In this document: in pieces, positions 33,609 to 42,001 of the stretch
Position numbering within the stretch: the stretch's first letter is position 1
Layout of the letters: each line of letters starts with the position of its first letter
Source: Brevundimonas vesicularis
Lineage (GTDB): Bacteria; Pseudomonadota; Alphaproteobacteria; Caulobacterales; Caulobacteraceae
Reading direction: 5' to 3'
Assembly: GCF_014204545.1 (NCBI RefSeq)
Contig: NZ_JACHLJ010000002.1
Coordinates: 620,001 to 684,000 of the forward strand
Length of the DNA stretch: 64,000 bases
The notes under the pieces: model-generated
The model's database searches: none
Seen by the model: only the letters and a program-made list of their open reading frames with translations
Told to the model about the DNA's origin: nothing
Translations under genes and position numbers: made by a program

Positions 33609-35045
33609 ATGACCGAGACCCTGGTTCCTCAAGTCGAGACGGCGCCTGAAAAGCGTCTGTTCATCAAGACCTACGGCTGTCAGATGAACGTCTATGACTC
33701 CGAGCGCATGGCCGATGTGCTGCGCCCGCTGGGCTATGGCGTCACCGACGACGTCAAGGCCGCCGACTTCGTCATCCTGAACACCTGCCACATCCGCGAA
33801 AAGGCGGCCGAGAAGATCTATTCCGAGCTCGGCAAGCTGCGCGAGATGCGCGACATCCGGCGCGAAACCGGCGGGGATCTGACCATCGCCGTCGCCGGCT
33901 GCGTCGCCCAAGCCGAGGGCGAAGAAATCATGCGGCGTCAGCCGGCCGTCGATATCGTCGTCGGCCCTCAGGCCTATCACCAGCTGCCCGAACTGCTGAC
34001 CCGCACGGCGCGGGCGCGAGGCGAGCGGATCGGCGCCGACTTCGCTCCCGACGACAAGTTCGACGTCCTGCCCGCGGCCCGCTTCACCGAGGGGCCGACC
34101 GCCTTCCTGACGGTGCAGGAGGGTTGCGACAAGTTCTGCACCTTCTGTGTCGTGCCCTACACGCGCGGCGCCGAATGGTCGCGGCCGATGGCGGCGGTGC
34201 TGGAAGAGGCGCGTCAGCTGGCGGATCGGGGCGTGCGCGAGGTCACCCTGCTGGGCCAGAACGTCAACGCCTATGACGGCGAGCGGCCGGACGGGCGAAA
34301 GGCGAGCCTGGCCGAACTGGCCTATGCCCTGGCCGAGATCCCCGGACTGGACCGCATCCGCTATACGACCAGCCATCCCAACGACATGGCCGATGAGTTG
34401 ATCGCCGCGCATGGCGATCTGGACGCCTTGATGCCCTATCTGCACCTTCCGGTTCAGGCGGGGTCGGATCGGATTCTCCGGGCGATGAACCGCAAGCACG
34501 GGCGTCAGAAATATTTCGACCTGATCGACCGCATCCGCGCTGCACGACCGGACATCGCCATCGCCGGCGATTTCATCGTCGGCTTCCCCGGTGAGACGGA
34601 TCGGGAGTTCGAGGACACGCTCGATCTGGTGCGGCGTGTGAACTACGCCGGGGCCTTCGCCTTCGCCTATTCGCCGCGACCGGGCACGCCGGCGGCGGGC
34701 ATGGGCAAACAGGTCGAGCCGGAAATCGTCAAGGACCGACTGCATCGCCTGATCGCCCTGCTGACGGAACAGCAGACCGCCTTCAACGCCGCGCAGGCCG
34801 GCCGGACGCTGAACGTGCTGTTCGACAAGCCGGGACGGCACGGCCACCGTCGTCAAGCGATCGGTCGATCCCCATATCTCCAATCGGTCCACGTCGATGA
34901 CGCGGATCATCTGATCGGGCAGATCGTTCCGGTCGAGATCATCGCCGGCCAACAGAACAGTCTGTCAGGCCGGCTCATAGCAGACGGGCTCAAGCAGCCG
35001 GGTCCCGCGGGCTCGGCGATAGCCCAAAAAGAAAAGGCCGCTTGA
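33609..35045 (+). CDS. miaB: tRNA-2-methylthio-N6-dimethylallyladenosine synthase MiaB
   Basis: Radical-SAM methylthiotransferase that turns i6A37 into ms2i6A37 in tRNA. It has 478 residues. The UPF0004 domain has auxiliary-cluster cysteines Cys24 ([12 protein letters not shown]), Cys60 ([10 protein letters not shown]) and Cys98 (AVAGCVAQ). The radical-SAM triad Cys173-x3-Cys177-x2-Cys180 is in [10 protein letters not shown]-terminal TRAM domain includes [13 protein letters not shown] and [12 protein letters not shown] use the ATG at 33609, within a longer open frame. It starts a coupled miaB-phoH-ybeY-lnt run. Confidence 0.96.
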   Translation: MTETLVPQVETAPEKRLFIKTYGCQMNVYDSERMADVLRPLGYGVTDDVKAADFVILNTCHIREKAAEKIYSELGKLREMRDIRRETGGDLTIAVAGCVAQAEGEEIMRRQPAVDIVVGPQAYHQLPELLTRTARARGERIGADFAPDDKFDVLPAARFTEGPTAFLTVQEGCDKFCTFCVVPYTRGAEWSRPMAAVLEEARQLADRGVREVTLLGQNVNAYDGERPDGRKASLAELAYALAEIPGLDRIRYTTSHPNDMADELIAAHGDLDALMPYLHLPVQAGSDRILRAMNRKHGRQKYFDLIDRIRAARPDIAIAGDFIVGFPGETDREFEDTLDLVRRVNYAGAFAFAYSPRPGTPAAGMGKQVEPEIVKDRLHRLIALLTEQQTAFNAAQAGRTLNVLFDKPGRHGHRRQAIGRSPYLQSVHVDDADHLIGQIVPVEIIAGQQNSLSGRLIADGLKQPGPAGSAIAQKEKAA

Positions 35046-36031
35046 TGGCGCGTGAGTCTGAATTCGTCCCCTTGAACGATGCCGAACTGCGGGCGGTCAT
35101 CGGGCCGAACAGTCGCCACGTCGCCCTGATCGAGGACGCCTTCAAGGTGCTGGTCGAGGCCCCGGGCGGCGGGGTCTCCGTCAACGGCGGTGCGCGCGAC
35201 CGCACGGACGCCCGCCAGGTGATCGAAGATCTGGCCAAGCGCGCGGCCCTGGGCGCCGAAGTCACCGAGGCCGATGTGCGCGCGGCCCTAGGCCAGGCGC
35301 GCGGCGGTCGCGGCACGCCGGGCATGGCGGCGGCGGGCGTGTCGTTGCCGGGCGGCAAGCGCGGCGCCATCGTGCCCAAGACCAAGGCGCAGGCCGCCTA
35401 TCTGGACATGCTGGGCCGGTGCGAACTGAGCTTCGGCGTTGGTCCGGCGGGCACCGGCAAGACCTTTTTGGCGGCGGCCTACGGCGCATCGCTGCTGCGG
35501 CGGGGGCAGGTGGACCGGCTGGTCATCACCCGCCCGGCGGTCGAGGCGGGCGAGAAGCTGGGCTTCCTGCCCGGCGACCTGAACGAAAAGGTCGATCCCT
35601 ATTTGGCGCCGATCTGGGAAGCGCTGAACGACATTCTGGGCGCCGAGGACGTGCAGCGTCGCCGCGACAAGGGCGAGATCGAAGCCGCCCCGATCGCCTT
35701 CATGCGCGGCCGCACGCTCAGCCACGCCTTCGTCATCGTCGATGAGGCCCAGAACACCAGCCGCCTGCAGATGAAGATGGTGCTGACGCGCCTGGGCGAG
35801 GGCGCGCGGATGGTGGTGACGGGCGACCCGTCGCAGATCGACCTGCTGAACCCGCGCGATTCCGGCCTGGCCCACGCCCTGCGGATCCTGGACGGGGTTC
35901 AGGGCGTCGGCATCCTGAAGTTCGAGGCGTCCGACGTGGTGCGTCACGCCATGGTGGAGCGGATCGTGCGCGCCTATGACGCCGACGCCGCGCGCGGACG
36001 CCCCGCCCCGGACCTTGAAGACCCCGCATGA
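35042..36031 (+). CDS. PhoH family ATPase
   Basis: A 329-residue cytoplasmic PhoH/PhoL-like P-loop protein. The Walker A motif is [21 protein letters not shown] (around residue 137), Walker [10 protein letters not shown], and [20 protein letters not shown] follows. It is the standard partner of YbeY in the miaB-phoH-ybeY-lnt arrangement, and PhoH is thought to act as an RNA/ribosome-related ATPase. Its ATG overlaps the miaB stop by four bases and its stop overlaps the ybeY start by four bases. Confidence 0.94.
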   Translation: MMARESEFVPLNDAELRAVIGPNSRHVALIEDAFKVLVEAPGGGVSVNGGARDRTDARQVIEDLAKRAALGAEVTEADVRAALGQARGGRGTPGMAAAGVSLPGGKRGAIVPKTKAQAAYLDMLGRCELSFGVGPAGTGKTFLAAAYGASLLRRGQVDRLVITRPAVEAGEKLGFLPGDLNEKVDPYLAPIWEALNDILGAEDVQRRRDKGEIEAAPIAFMRGRTLSHAFVIVDEAQNTSRLQMKMVLTRLGEGARMVVTGDPSQIDLLNPRDSGLAHALRILDGVQGVGILKFEASDVVRHAMVERIVRAYDADAARGRPAPDLEDPA

Positions 36032-36474
36032 TCGAGATTGAAGTCGAGGCCGAGGCCTGGACCGGCGCCCTTCCGGACGCTGAGGCCGTCGTCGAACGCG
36101 CGGCGCAGGCCGCACTGGGCGCCGTGGCGGGCGACATCGTCGTCCTGCTGACCGACGACGCCGCCGTGCGCGACTTGAACGGCCGGTTTCGCGACAAGGA
36201 CAAGCCGACCAATGTCCTGTCCTTCCCGGCGCCGGAGAACGCCTTTCCGCATCTGGGCGACATTGTCCTGGCCTACGGCGTCTGCGCGACCGAGGCCGAG
36301 GCGCAGGGCAAGACCTTGGCCGATCATCTGAGCCATCTGGTCGTCCACGGCGTGCTGCACCTTTTGGGTCGCGACCACGAAGACGACGCCGAGGCCGAGG
36401 AGATGGAGGCCGAGGAACGCGAAATCCTGGCCCAGATCGGCGTCGCCGACCCCTATCTTGCCGAGCAGGACTGA
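36028..36474 (+). CDS. ybeY: Endoribonuclease YbeY
   Basis: Single-strand endoribonuclease needed for 16S rRNA 3' maturation and ribosome quality control. It has 148 residues. The zinc motif is His107-x3-His111-x5-His117 in HGVLHLLGRDHE, and upstream is the RDKDKPTNVLSFP signature. Overlaps phoH by four bases. The usual corC/ybeX gene between ybeY and lnt is missing: lnt starts 4 bases after the ybeY stop. Confidence 0.95.
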   Translation: MIEIEVEAEAWTGALPDAEAVVERAAQAALGAVAGDIVVLLTDDAAVRDLNGRFRDKDKPTNVLSFPAPENAFPHLGDIVLAYGVCATEAEAQGKTLADHLSHLVVHGVLHLLGRDHEDDAEAEEMEAEEREILAQIGVADPYLAEQD

Positions 36475-36478
36475 CCCG

Positions 36479-38116
36479 ATGTTCCCCGACGCCCTGCTGG
36501 ACCGATTCGCGGCCCCGATCCGCGCCCTGCCCGACAGGAAGCGCGCCCTGACATGGCGGCTGATCCGCAACGTTCTGGCGCTGCTGGCCGGCGCCGGGAC
36601 GGCCTTCGCTCATCCGCCGTTCGGAGTGTTGATCGGTCTTCTGGGTTATCCGCTGCTGATGATCCTGTCGGAGCGGTCCGACACGGCGCGCGGCGCCTTC
36701 TGGATGGGGTGGCTGGCGGGGTTCGCCTATTTCTTCGTCGGCTGCTGGTGGGTGGCCGAAGCGTTTTTCGTCAATCCTGAACAGGCGTGGATGGCGCCGT
36801 TTGCGGCCAGCCTGCTGCCGGCGGGCCTGGGGCTGTTCTGGGGGACGGCCTGCGCCCTCTATCGTCGGTTCGCGCCGCTCGGCGCCGTGCGGGTGCTGTT
36901 GTTCGCCGCCCTGTTCTGCGCCGCTGAATGGCTACGCGGCCATGTGCTGACGGGCTTTCCGTGGAACCCGGCAGGCGCGACCTGGCGCGCGGGCGGCGGC
37001 ATGTCCCAGTTCGCTTCGGTCGTCGGCGTCTATGGGCTGAGCCTGGTCACGGTCGCGGCCACGGCGGCCTTCGCGCCCCTGATCGGGCCGGGCGACAAGC
37101 ACAGCCGCCTGATCTCCGCAGGCCTGGGCGTCTTGGCCCTGATCGCCGTCGGCGGCTTCGGCGCCCTCAGGCTGGCGCAGTCGGATCTTCAGTTCACCGA
37201 CACAGTCGTCCGTCTGGTTCAGGCCGATGTGAAGCAGGAGACCAAATGGTCGCCTGAGGCCTATCGCTCCATCGTCGATCGCTATGTCGCCCTGACGGGT
37301 CAGGCGGCGGCGCGGACGCCCAATGTCGTGGTCTGGCCCGAAGGCGCCCTGCCCGCCTCGGCCAACGACGTCTTCGCCTCGGCCGACGCCCAGGCTATCG
37401 CGGGGGCCCTGCGTCCGGGACAGACCCTGCTGATGGGCCTGGCGCGCGGCGAGCCGGACCTGACCGCGCCCGAGGGCGCGCGCTATTACAACAGCCTGTT
37501 CGCCCTGGCTGACGAGGGCGGGGCGGGACTGAGAGTCTCCGCCGTCTATGACAAGCACCGGCTGGTGCCGTTCGGCGAATACCTGCCTCTGGGGTCGATC
37601 ATGACCTCCATCGGCCTGCGCAGCCTGGTGCATATGCCCAGCGACTTTTCCGCCGGGCCGACGCCAGCGCCGATCTCTGTTCCGGGCGCCCCGCCGGCGC
37701 AGGTGCTGATCTGCTATGAGAGCCTGTATCCCGGCTTCACGCCCGGCGCGACCGGACGGCCCGAGTGGATCGTCAATGCATCCAACGACGCCTGGTTCGG
37801 CGCGACCTCGGGTCCGCGCCAGCATCTGAACCTGGCCAGCTATCGCGCGATCGAGACCGGCCTGCCCATCGCGCGGGCCACCCCGACGGGGATTTCGGCC
37901 ATGATCGATCCGTGGGGCCGGATCGTTGAGGGTCAACGGCTGGAGCCGCGCTTCATGGGAGTGATCGACGCGCCCCTGCCCCGTCCGACGGGCGTCACGC
38001 CCTATGGTCGATTTGGCGATTTCCTGTTCTTTTTCTCAGTGCTAACAGCGTTCATCCTGTCCTTGTGGCCGTCGATCCGGCGATCTAGGGTCCAGGGAAA
38101 TCAAGTAGCGATCTAG
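36479..38116 (+). CDS. lnt: Apolipoprotein N-acyltransferase Lnt
   Basis: Final step of lipoprotein maturation, N-acylating the lipidated Cys in the inner membrane. It has 545 residues. Several N-terminal membrane segments precede the periplasmic nitrilase-like domain with the catalytic triad Glu288 (WPEGALP), Lys359 (DKHRLVPFGEY) and Cys412 (ICYESLYP). The C-terminus has one membrane segment (FLFFFSVLTAFILSLW). I start at the ATG at 36479. The window contains several predicted lipoproteins (PhnD, PstS-like, entericidin-like) that Lnt would process. Confidence 0.95.
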   Translation: MFPDALLDRFAAPIRALPDRKRALTWRLIRNVLALLAGAGTAFAHPPFGVLIGLLGYPLLMILSERSDTARGAFWMGWLAGFAYFFVGCWWVAEAFFVNPEQAWMAPFAASLLPAGLGLFWGTACALYRRFAPLGAVRVLLFAALFCAAEWLRGHVLTGFPWNPAGATWRAGGGMSQFASVVGVYGLSLVTVAATAAFAPLIGPGDKHSRLISAGLGVLALIAVGGFGALRLAQSDLQFTDTVVRLVQADVKQETKWSPEAYRSIVDRYVALTGQAAARTPNVVVWPEGALPASANDVFASADAQAIAGALRPGQTLLMGLARGEPDLTAPEGARYYNSLFALADEGGAGLRVSAVYDKHRLVPFGEYLPLGSIMTSIGLRSLVHMPSDFSAGPTPAPISVPGAPPAQVLICYESLYPGFTPGATGRPEWIVNASNDAWFGATSGPRQHLNLASYRAIETGLPIARATPTGISAMIDPWGRIVEGQRLEPRFMGVIDAPLPRPTGVTPYGRFGDFLFFFSVLTAFILSLWPSIRRSRVQGNQVAI

Positions 38117-38132
38117 GTGAAGGGTGACGGTG

Positions 38133-38540
38133 ATGGCGCGTGAAAAGGACGAGGATCCGCATCCCGTCGATCGCCATGTCGGCCGTCGCGTTCAGGAAAA
38201 GCGTCTCGACCTGGGCCTGACCCAGACCGCCTTGGCCAAGGCCGTCGGCGTAAGCTTCCAGCAGGTGCAGAAGTACGAAAAGGGCACGAACCGCGTCTCG
38301 GCCTCGAAACTGTTCGAGATGGCCGAGTTCATGAAGGTCGGCATTCCCTTCTTCTTCGACGGCTACAGCAGCGCGGCGGGCGGCCTCGCCGAAGAGGCGC
38401 CCGCCTTCGACCACGACCATCGCCCGACCAAGACCAGCGTCGAGATCACCCGCCTGGCGCCGCGCCTGCCGGCGCGCAAGCAGAAGCTGATCCTGGACAT
38501 GATGCGGGATATGCTGGGCGACGAAGACGCCCAGGACTGA
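38133..38540 (+). CDS. XRE-family transcriptional regulator
   Basis: A 135-residue cytoplasmic DNA-binding protein. The helix-turn-helix domain covers about residues 10-65: HVGRRVQEKRLDLGLTQTAL, VGVSFQQVQKYEKG and NRVSASKLFEMAEF. The second half, after FFFDGYSS, ends in a basic PRLPARKQKLILDMMRDM helix, possibly a dimerisation element. Such small Cro/CI-like regulators following lnt are common in Caulobacterales. The start at 38133 has a GAAGGG ribosome-binding site; a GTG at 38124 in frame is possible. Target genes are unknown. Confidence 0.88.
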   Translation: MAREKDEDPHPVDRHVGRRVQEKRLDLGLTQTALAKAVGVSFQQVQKYEKGTNRVSASKLFEMAEFMKVGIPFFFDGYSSAAGGLAEEAPAFDHDHRPTKTSVEITRLAPRLPARKQKLILDMMRDMLGDEDAQD

Positions 38541-38543
38541 CGT

Positions 38544-39023
38544 CTAGCCGACCGCGACGATCTCGGCCGACTGACCGGCCACCGTCAGCTCGTCGCCGAC
38601 CCTTTTGCCCATGACGGCGCGGGCAAGTGGCGAGACATGGCTGACCGAGCCTGCGGCCGGATCGGCCTCGTCTTCGCCGACGATGCGCCAGGTCTGGGCG
38701 CGCCCGTCCTCGCGCTCGATGGACACGGAACCTCCAAACCGCACGGCCCCATCGTCCTCGGTCGGCTCGATCAGTTGCGCGGAGGCACGGCGAGCGGCCC
38801 AGTAACGCAGATCCCGCGTCGCGCGCGCCATCGCCGTGCGGTCGCTTTCGATCGAGCCCTGGACCTGTGCGGCGGTATAGGCGGCGCGGGCCGAGGCCAG
38901 CTCGGCCTCGATCGCGGCCAGACCCTCGGGCGTGACCAGATTGGGATGGGGCGAGATCGGGCGGTCCGCCAGGTCGGCGGCGGTGGCTTCCAGATCTTCT
39001 TCGCGGGTGAAGGCAACGCTCAT
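38544..39023 (-). CDS. GreA/GreB-family elongation factor-like protein
   Basis: A 159-residue protein with the GreA/GreB form: an N-terminal coiled coil (LVTPEGLAAIEAELASARAAYT...) and a C-terminal FKBP-like domain (VRFGGSVSIEREDGRAQTWRIVGEDEADPAAG, SPLARAVMGKRVGDELTV). It resembles GreA/GreB transcript-cleavage factors, but with a short variable coiled coil, so it may be a Rnk- or GreB-related regulator instead of a true cleavage factor. The start at 39023 is chosen over a longer frame that would add a spurious membrane-like leader. Convergent with the XRE regulator (3-base gap). Confidence 0.82.
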   Translation of the reverse strand: MSVAFTREEDLEATAADLADRPISPHPNLVTPEGLAAIEAELASARAAYTAAQVQGSIESDRTAMARATRDLRYWAARRASAQLIEPTEDDGAVRFGGSVSIEREDGRAQTWRIVGEDEADPAAGSVSHVSPLARAVMGKRVGDELTVAGQSAEIVAVG

Positions 39024-39087
39024 GACACAGAACATAGCGATGACGACGCCTATAGCCAGCGCGGCCGCAAGCGCGCAAAGCCACGCC

Positions 39088-40317
39088 ATGCAACAGTCGC
39101 CCCGTCTTACGACCTCTCGCACCGTTCATGTGATCGGCGCCGGCCCAGCAGGGCTGATGGCGGCCGAACGGCTGGCGCAGGCAGGGGCGACGGTCGTGGT
39201 GCACGACCGGATGCCGTCCGTGGCGCGCAAGCTGCTGATGGCCGGGCGCGGCGGGCTGAACCTGACCCATTCGGAACCGCTCGATCGGTTCCTGACCCGC
39301 TATGGTCCCGCCCAACCGACGGCCGCCGCCTGGATCGACCGTTTCACGCCTGCCGACCTGACCGCCTGGGTCGAGGCCCTGGGGCAGGAGACCTTCGTCG
39401 GTTCCAGCGGGCGGGTGTTTCCCAAGGCCATGAAGGCTTCGCCGCTGGTGCGGGCCTGGCTGGCGCGGCTGGAGGCGCAGGGCGTCGAGATTCGCACGCG
39501 CTCGCGCTGGACCGGTTGGCGCGACGGCGCGCTGACATTCGAGACGCCGGAGGGCGAGCGGCTGGAACGACCCGACGCCGTGGTCCTGGCGCTGGGCGGC
39601 GCCAGCTGGCCGCGCCTGGGTTCGGACGGGTCCTGGACGCCGTGGTTGGAAGCGCAGGGCGCCGCCGTGTCGCCTTTCAAACCGGCCAATGTCGGCTTCG
39701 ACGTCGCCTGGTCGGCTCTATTCCGTGATCGGTTCGCGGGCCAGCCGCTGAAAGGCGTCGCTGTCACGCATAGTGACCGAACGGCGCGGGGCGAGGCGAT
39801 GATCGCCCGCTACGGCATCGAGGGCGGCGCCATCTATGCGCTGTCCTCTGCGCTGAGGACGGCGGTCGAGACGGCGGGGCGCACCGAGATCCAGATCGAC
39901 CTGAAGCCGGATGTGGCGGCCGGAAAACTGACCGACCGTCTGTCGAAGCCGCGCGGCAAGGCCAGCCTGTCGAACCATCTACGCAAGGTGGTCGGACTGG
40001 AGCCGGCCGCCGTCGCCCTGCTGTATGAGGCCGGTCCCCTGCCCGCCTCGCCTCGGGCCTTGGCCGAACGGATCAAGGCCATGCCCCTGACCCTGACCGG
40101 CGTTCAGGGACTGGAACGGGCCATTTCCTCCGCGGGCGGCGTCAAATTGGACGGCGTGGACGAACGTCTGATGCTGGTCGCGCGACCGGGCGTCTTTATC
40201 GCCGGCGAGATGCTGGATTGGGAGGCGCCGACCGGCGGCTACCTGCTTCAGGCCAGTTTCGCCTCCGCCGTCGTCGCGGCCGACGGCGTCATCGACTGGC
40301 TCGACAGCCGGGACTGA
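39088..40317 (+). CDS. NAD(P)/FAD-dependent oxidoreductase, TIGR03862 family
   Basis: A 409-residue flavoprotein of the HI0933-like (BaiN-type) group. The FAD-binding Rossmann motif VHVIGAGPAGLMAAERLA is near the N-terminus, followed by ARKLLMAGRGGLNLTHSE, LALGGASWPRLGSDGSW and a C-terminal GEMLDWEAPTGGYLLQASFASA. The conserved RGGLNLTHSE motif is the family mark. The substrate is unknown. I use the ATG at 39088 because upstream codons overlap the divergent GreA-like gene region and show no conserved sequence. Confidence 0.88.
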   Translation: MQQSPRLTTSRTVHVIGAGPAGLMAAERLAQAGATVVVHDRMPSVARKLLMAGRGGLNLTHSEPLDRFLTRYGPAQPTAAAWIDRFTPADLTAWVEALGQETFVGSSGRVFPKAMKASPLVRAWLARLEAQGVEIRTRSRWTGWRDGALTFETPEGERLERPDAVVLALGGASWPRLGSDGSWTPWLEAQGAAVSPFKPANVGFDVAWSALFRDRFAGQPLKGVAVTHSDRTARGEAMIARYGIEGGAIYALSSALRTAVETAGRTEIQIDLKPDVAAGKLTDRLSKPRGKASLSNHLRKVVGLEPAAVALLYEAGPLPASPRALAERIKAMPLTLTGVQGLERAISSAGGVKLDGVDERLMLVARPGVFIAGEMLDWEAPTGGYLLQASFASAVVAADGVIDWLDSRD

Positions 40318-40354
40318 GAAAGGCAGGGTCGCGCGGTTCGATCAGGAGTATCCG

Positions 40355-42001
40355 ATGCGCCACGCCCTCCCCGCTGTTTCCGTCCTGGCCCTGATGATGG
40401 CCTGGTCCCCGGCCCTGGCGCAAGAGACGACGCCGAACATCGACGCCGCGCGGATGAATGAGTCGGTTCGGGTTCTGGCGTCGGACGAATTCGAAGGCCG
40501 CGCCCCCGCCTCGGCCGGCGAGGAAAAGACCGTCGCCTGGCTAGTCGAACAGTTCAAGGCGGCGGGGGCCGAGGGCGGCGGGCCGGACGGCGCCTTCGTC
40601 CAGGTCGCCCATCTGTCGCGCACACGCCAAGACGGTCCGGCCACCGTCGCCGCGACCGTCGGCGGCAAGACCATCAGCCTTGAGCGCGGTCCCGACGTTC
40701 TGGTGTCCAGCGACCGTCCGACCAACTACATTACGGTGACCGACGCGCCCGTGGTCTTCGTCGGCTACGGCGCGACGGCGCCCGAGCGCCAGTGGGACGA
40801 TTTCAAGGACGTGGACGTGCGCGGCAAGGTCATCGTCGTCCTGGTCAACGATCCCGACTTCCAGGCGCCCGACGGCGACCCGGTCGCAGGCAAGTTCGAC
40901 GGAAACGCCATGACCTTCTATGGCCGCTGGACCTACAAGTTCCAGGAGGCGGGTCGTCGCGGCGCGGCGGGCGTGCTGGTAGTGCATGAGACGGCCGGCG
41001 CCGGCTATCCCTGGTCGACGCTGCAGAACTCATCGGCCGCGCCCAAGTTCGACATCGTGCGCGCCAACCCCGACGCCGAGCGCGCGGCGTTCCAGGGCTG
41101 GATTCAGCGCGCCAAGGTCGAAGAGCTGTTCAGCGCCGCCGGCCTGGATTTCGCCGCCCTGAAGGACAGCGCGCGCAGCGCCGATTTCAAGCCCGTCGTC
41201 CTGCCCGGCCTGACGATGAGCGTCGATTTCGGCCAGATCGCCGACAAGGTGGAAACGAAAAACGTCATCGCCAGCATTCCGGGTTCGGAACGCCCGGACG
41301 AGACCGTCATGTACGGCGCCCACTGGGACGGCTACGGCGTCGGCACCCCGAACGCCCAGGGCGACAAGATCTATAATGCGGCGGTGGACAATGCGACCGG
41401 CGTCGCGGCCCTGCTGGAACTGGCCCACGCCTTCGCCGACGGTTCGCGTCCGAAACGATCGGTCGTCTTCGCCGCCTGGTCGGGCGAGGAGGCGGGCCTG
41501 CTGGGTTCGACCTATTACGCCGCCAATCCGGTCTGGCCGCTGGAGACCACGGTCGCCAACATCAACGTCGACAGCCTGTTGCCAGGGACCGAGATCGACC
41601 CGAACGTCGTCGTCATCGGCAAGGGCAAGAACCAGTTGGACGACATTCTGGCGCGCCACGCGACCGAAACGGGCCGCACCCTGATCGCCGATCCGGCGCC
41701 CCAGGCCGGGGCCTTCTATCGCTCGGACCACTTCCCCCTGGCGTTGAAGGGCGTGCCGGCTCTGTTCCCGGCGGCGGGCTTCACCGGCGCCAGCGCGGCC
41801 AGCCGCGACTACGTTCAGAACCGCTATCATCAGCCCACGGACGAATGGGACGCGACCTCGACGATGGACGCGGCCGCCGCCGATGTCGCCCTGATCTACG
41901 CCGTTGGTCGCGAGCTGGCGGACGGGGATCAGTGGCCGGAATGGAACGCGGGCGCCGAGTTCGGCCCGGCGCGGGATGCCTCGAAGGCGTCGCGGCGCTA
42001 G
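40355..42001 (+). CDS. M28 family metallopeptidase with PA domain (1)
   Basis: A 548-residue exported aminopeptidase-like zinc enzyme. Signal peptide: MRHALPAVSVLALMMAWSPALAQ. A protease-associated (PA) segment with VVFVGYGATAPERQWDDFKDVDVRGKVIVV is inserted before the catalytic domain. Metal ligands are His323 (GAHWDGYG), Asp345 (AVDNATG) and Glu378/Glu379 (WSGEEAGLLG). The C-terminal end FYRSDHFPLALKGVPALF has the last ligand. M28 enzymes cut N-terminal residues from peptides; this is probably periplasmic. The gene is convergent with divL and overlaps it by four bases. A second, distinct M28 gene occurs at 49083. Confidence 0.92.
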   Translation: MRHALPAVSVLALMMAWSPALAQETTPNIDAARMNESVRVLASDEFEGRAPASAGEEKTVAWLVEQFKAAGAEGGGPDGAFVQVAHLSRTRQDGPATVAATVGGKTISLERGPDVLVSSDRPTNYITVTDAPVVFVGYGATAPERQWDDFKDVDVRGKVIVVLVNDPDFQAPDGDPVAGKFDGNAMTFYGRWTYKFQEAGRRGAAGVLVVHETAGAGYPWSTLQNSSAAPKFDIVRANPDAERAAFQGWIQRAKVEELFSAAGLDFAALKDSARSADFKPVVLPGLTMSVDFGQIADKVETKNVIASIPGSERPDETVMYGAHWDGYGVGTPNAQGDKIYNAAVDNATGVAALLELAHAFADGSRPKRSVVFAAWSGEEAGLLGSTYYAANPVWPLETTVANINVDSLLPGTEIDPNVVVIGKGKNQLDDILARHATETGRTLIADPAPQAGAFYRSDHFPLALKGVPALFPAAGFTGASAASRDYVQNRYHQPTDEWDATSTMDAAAADVALIYAVGRELADGDQWPEWNAGAEFGPARDASKASRR

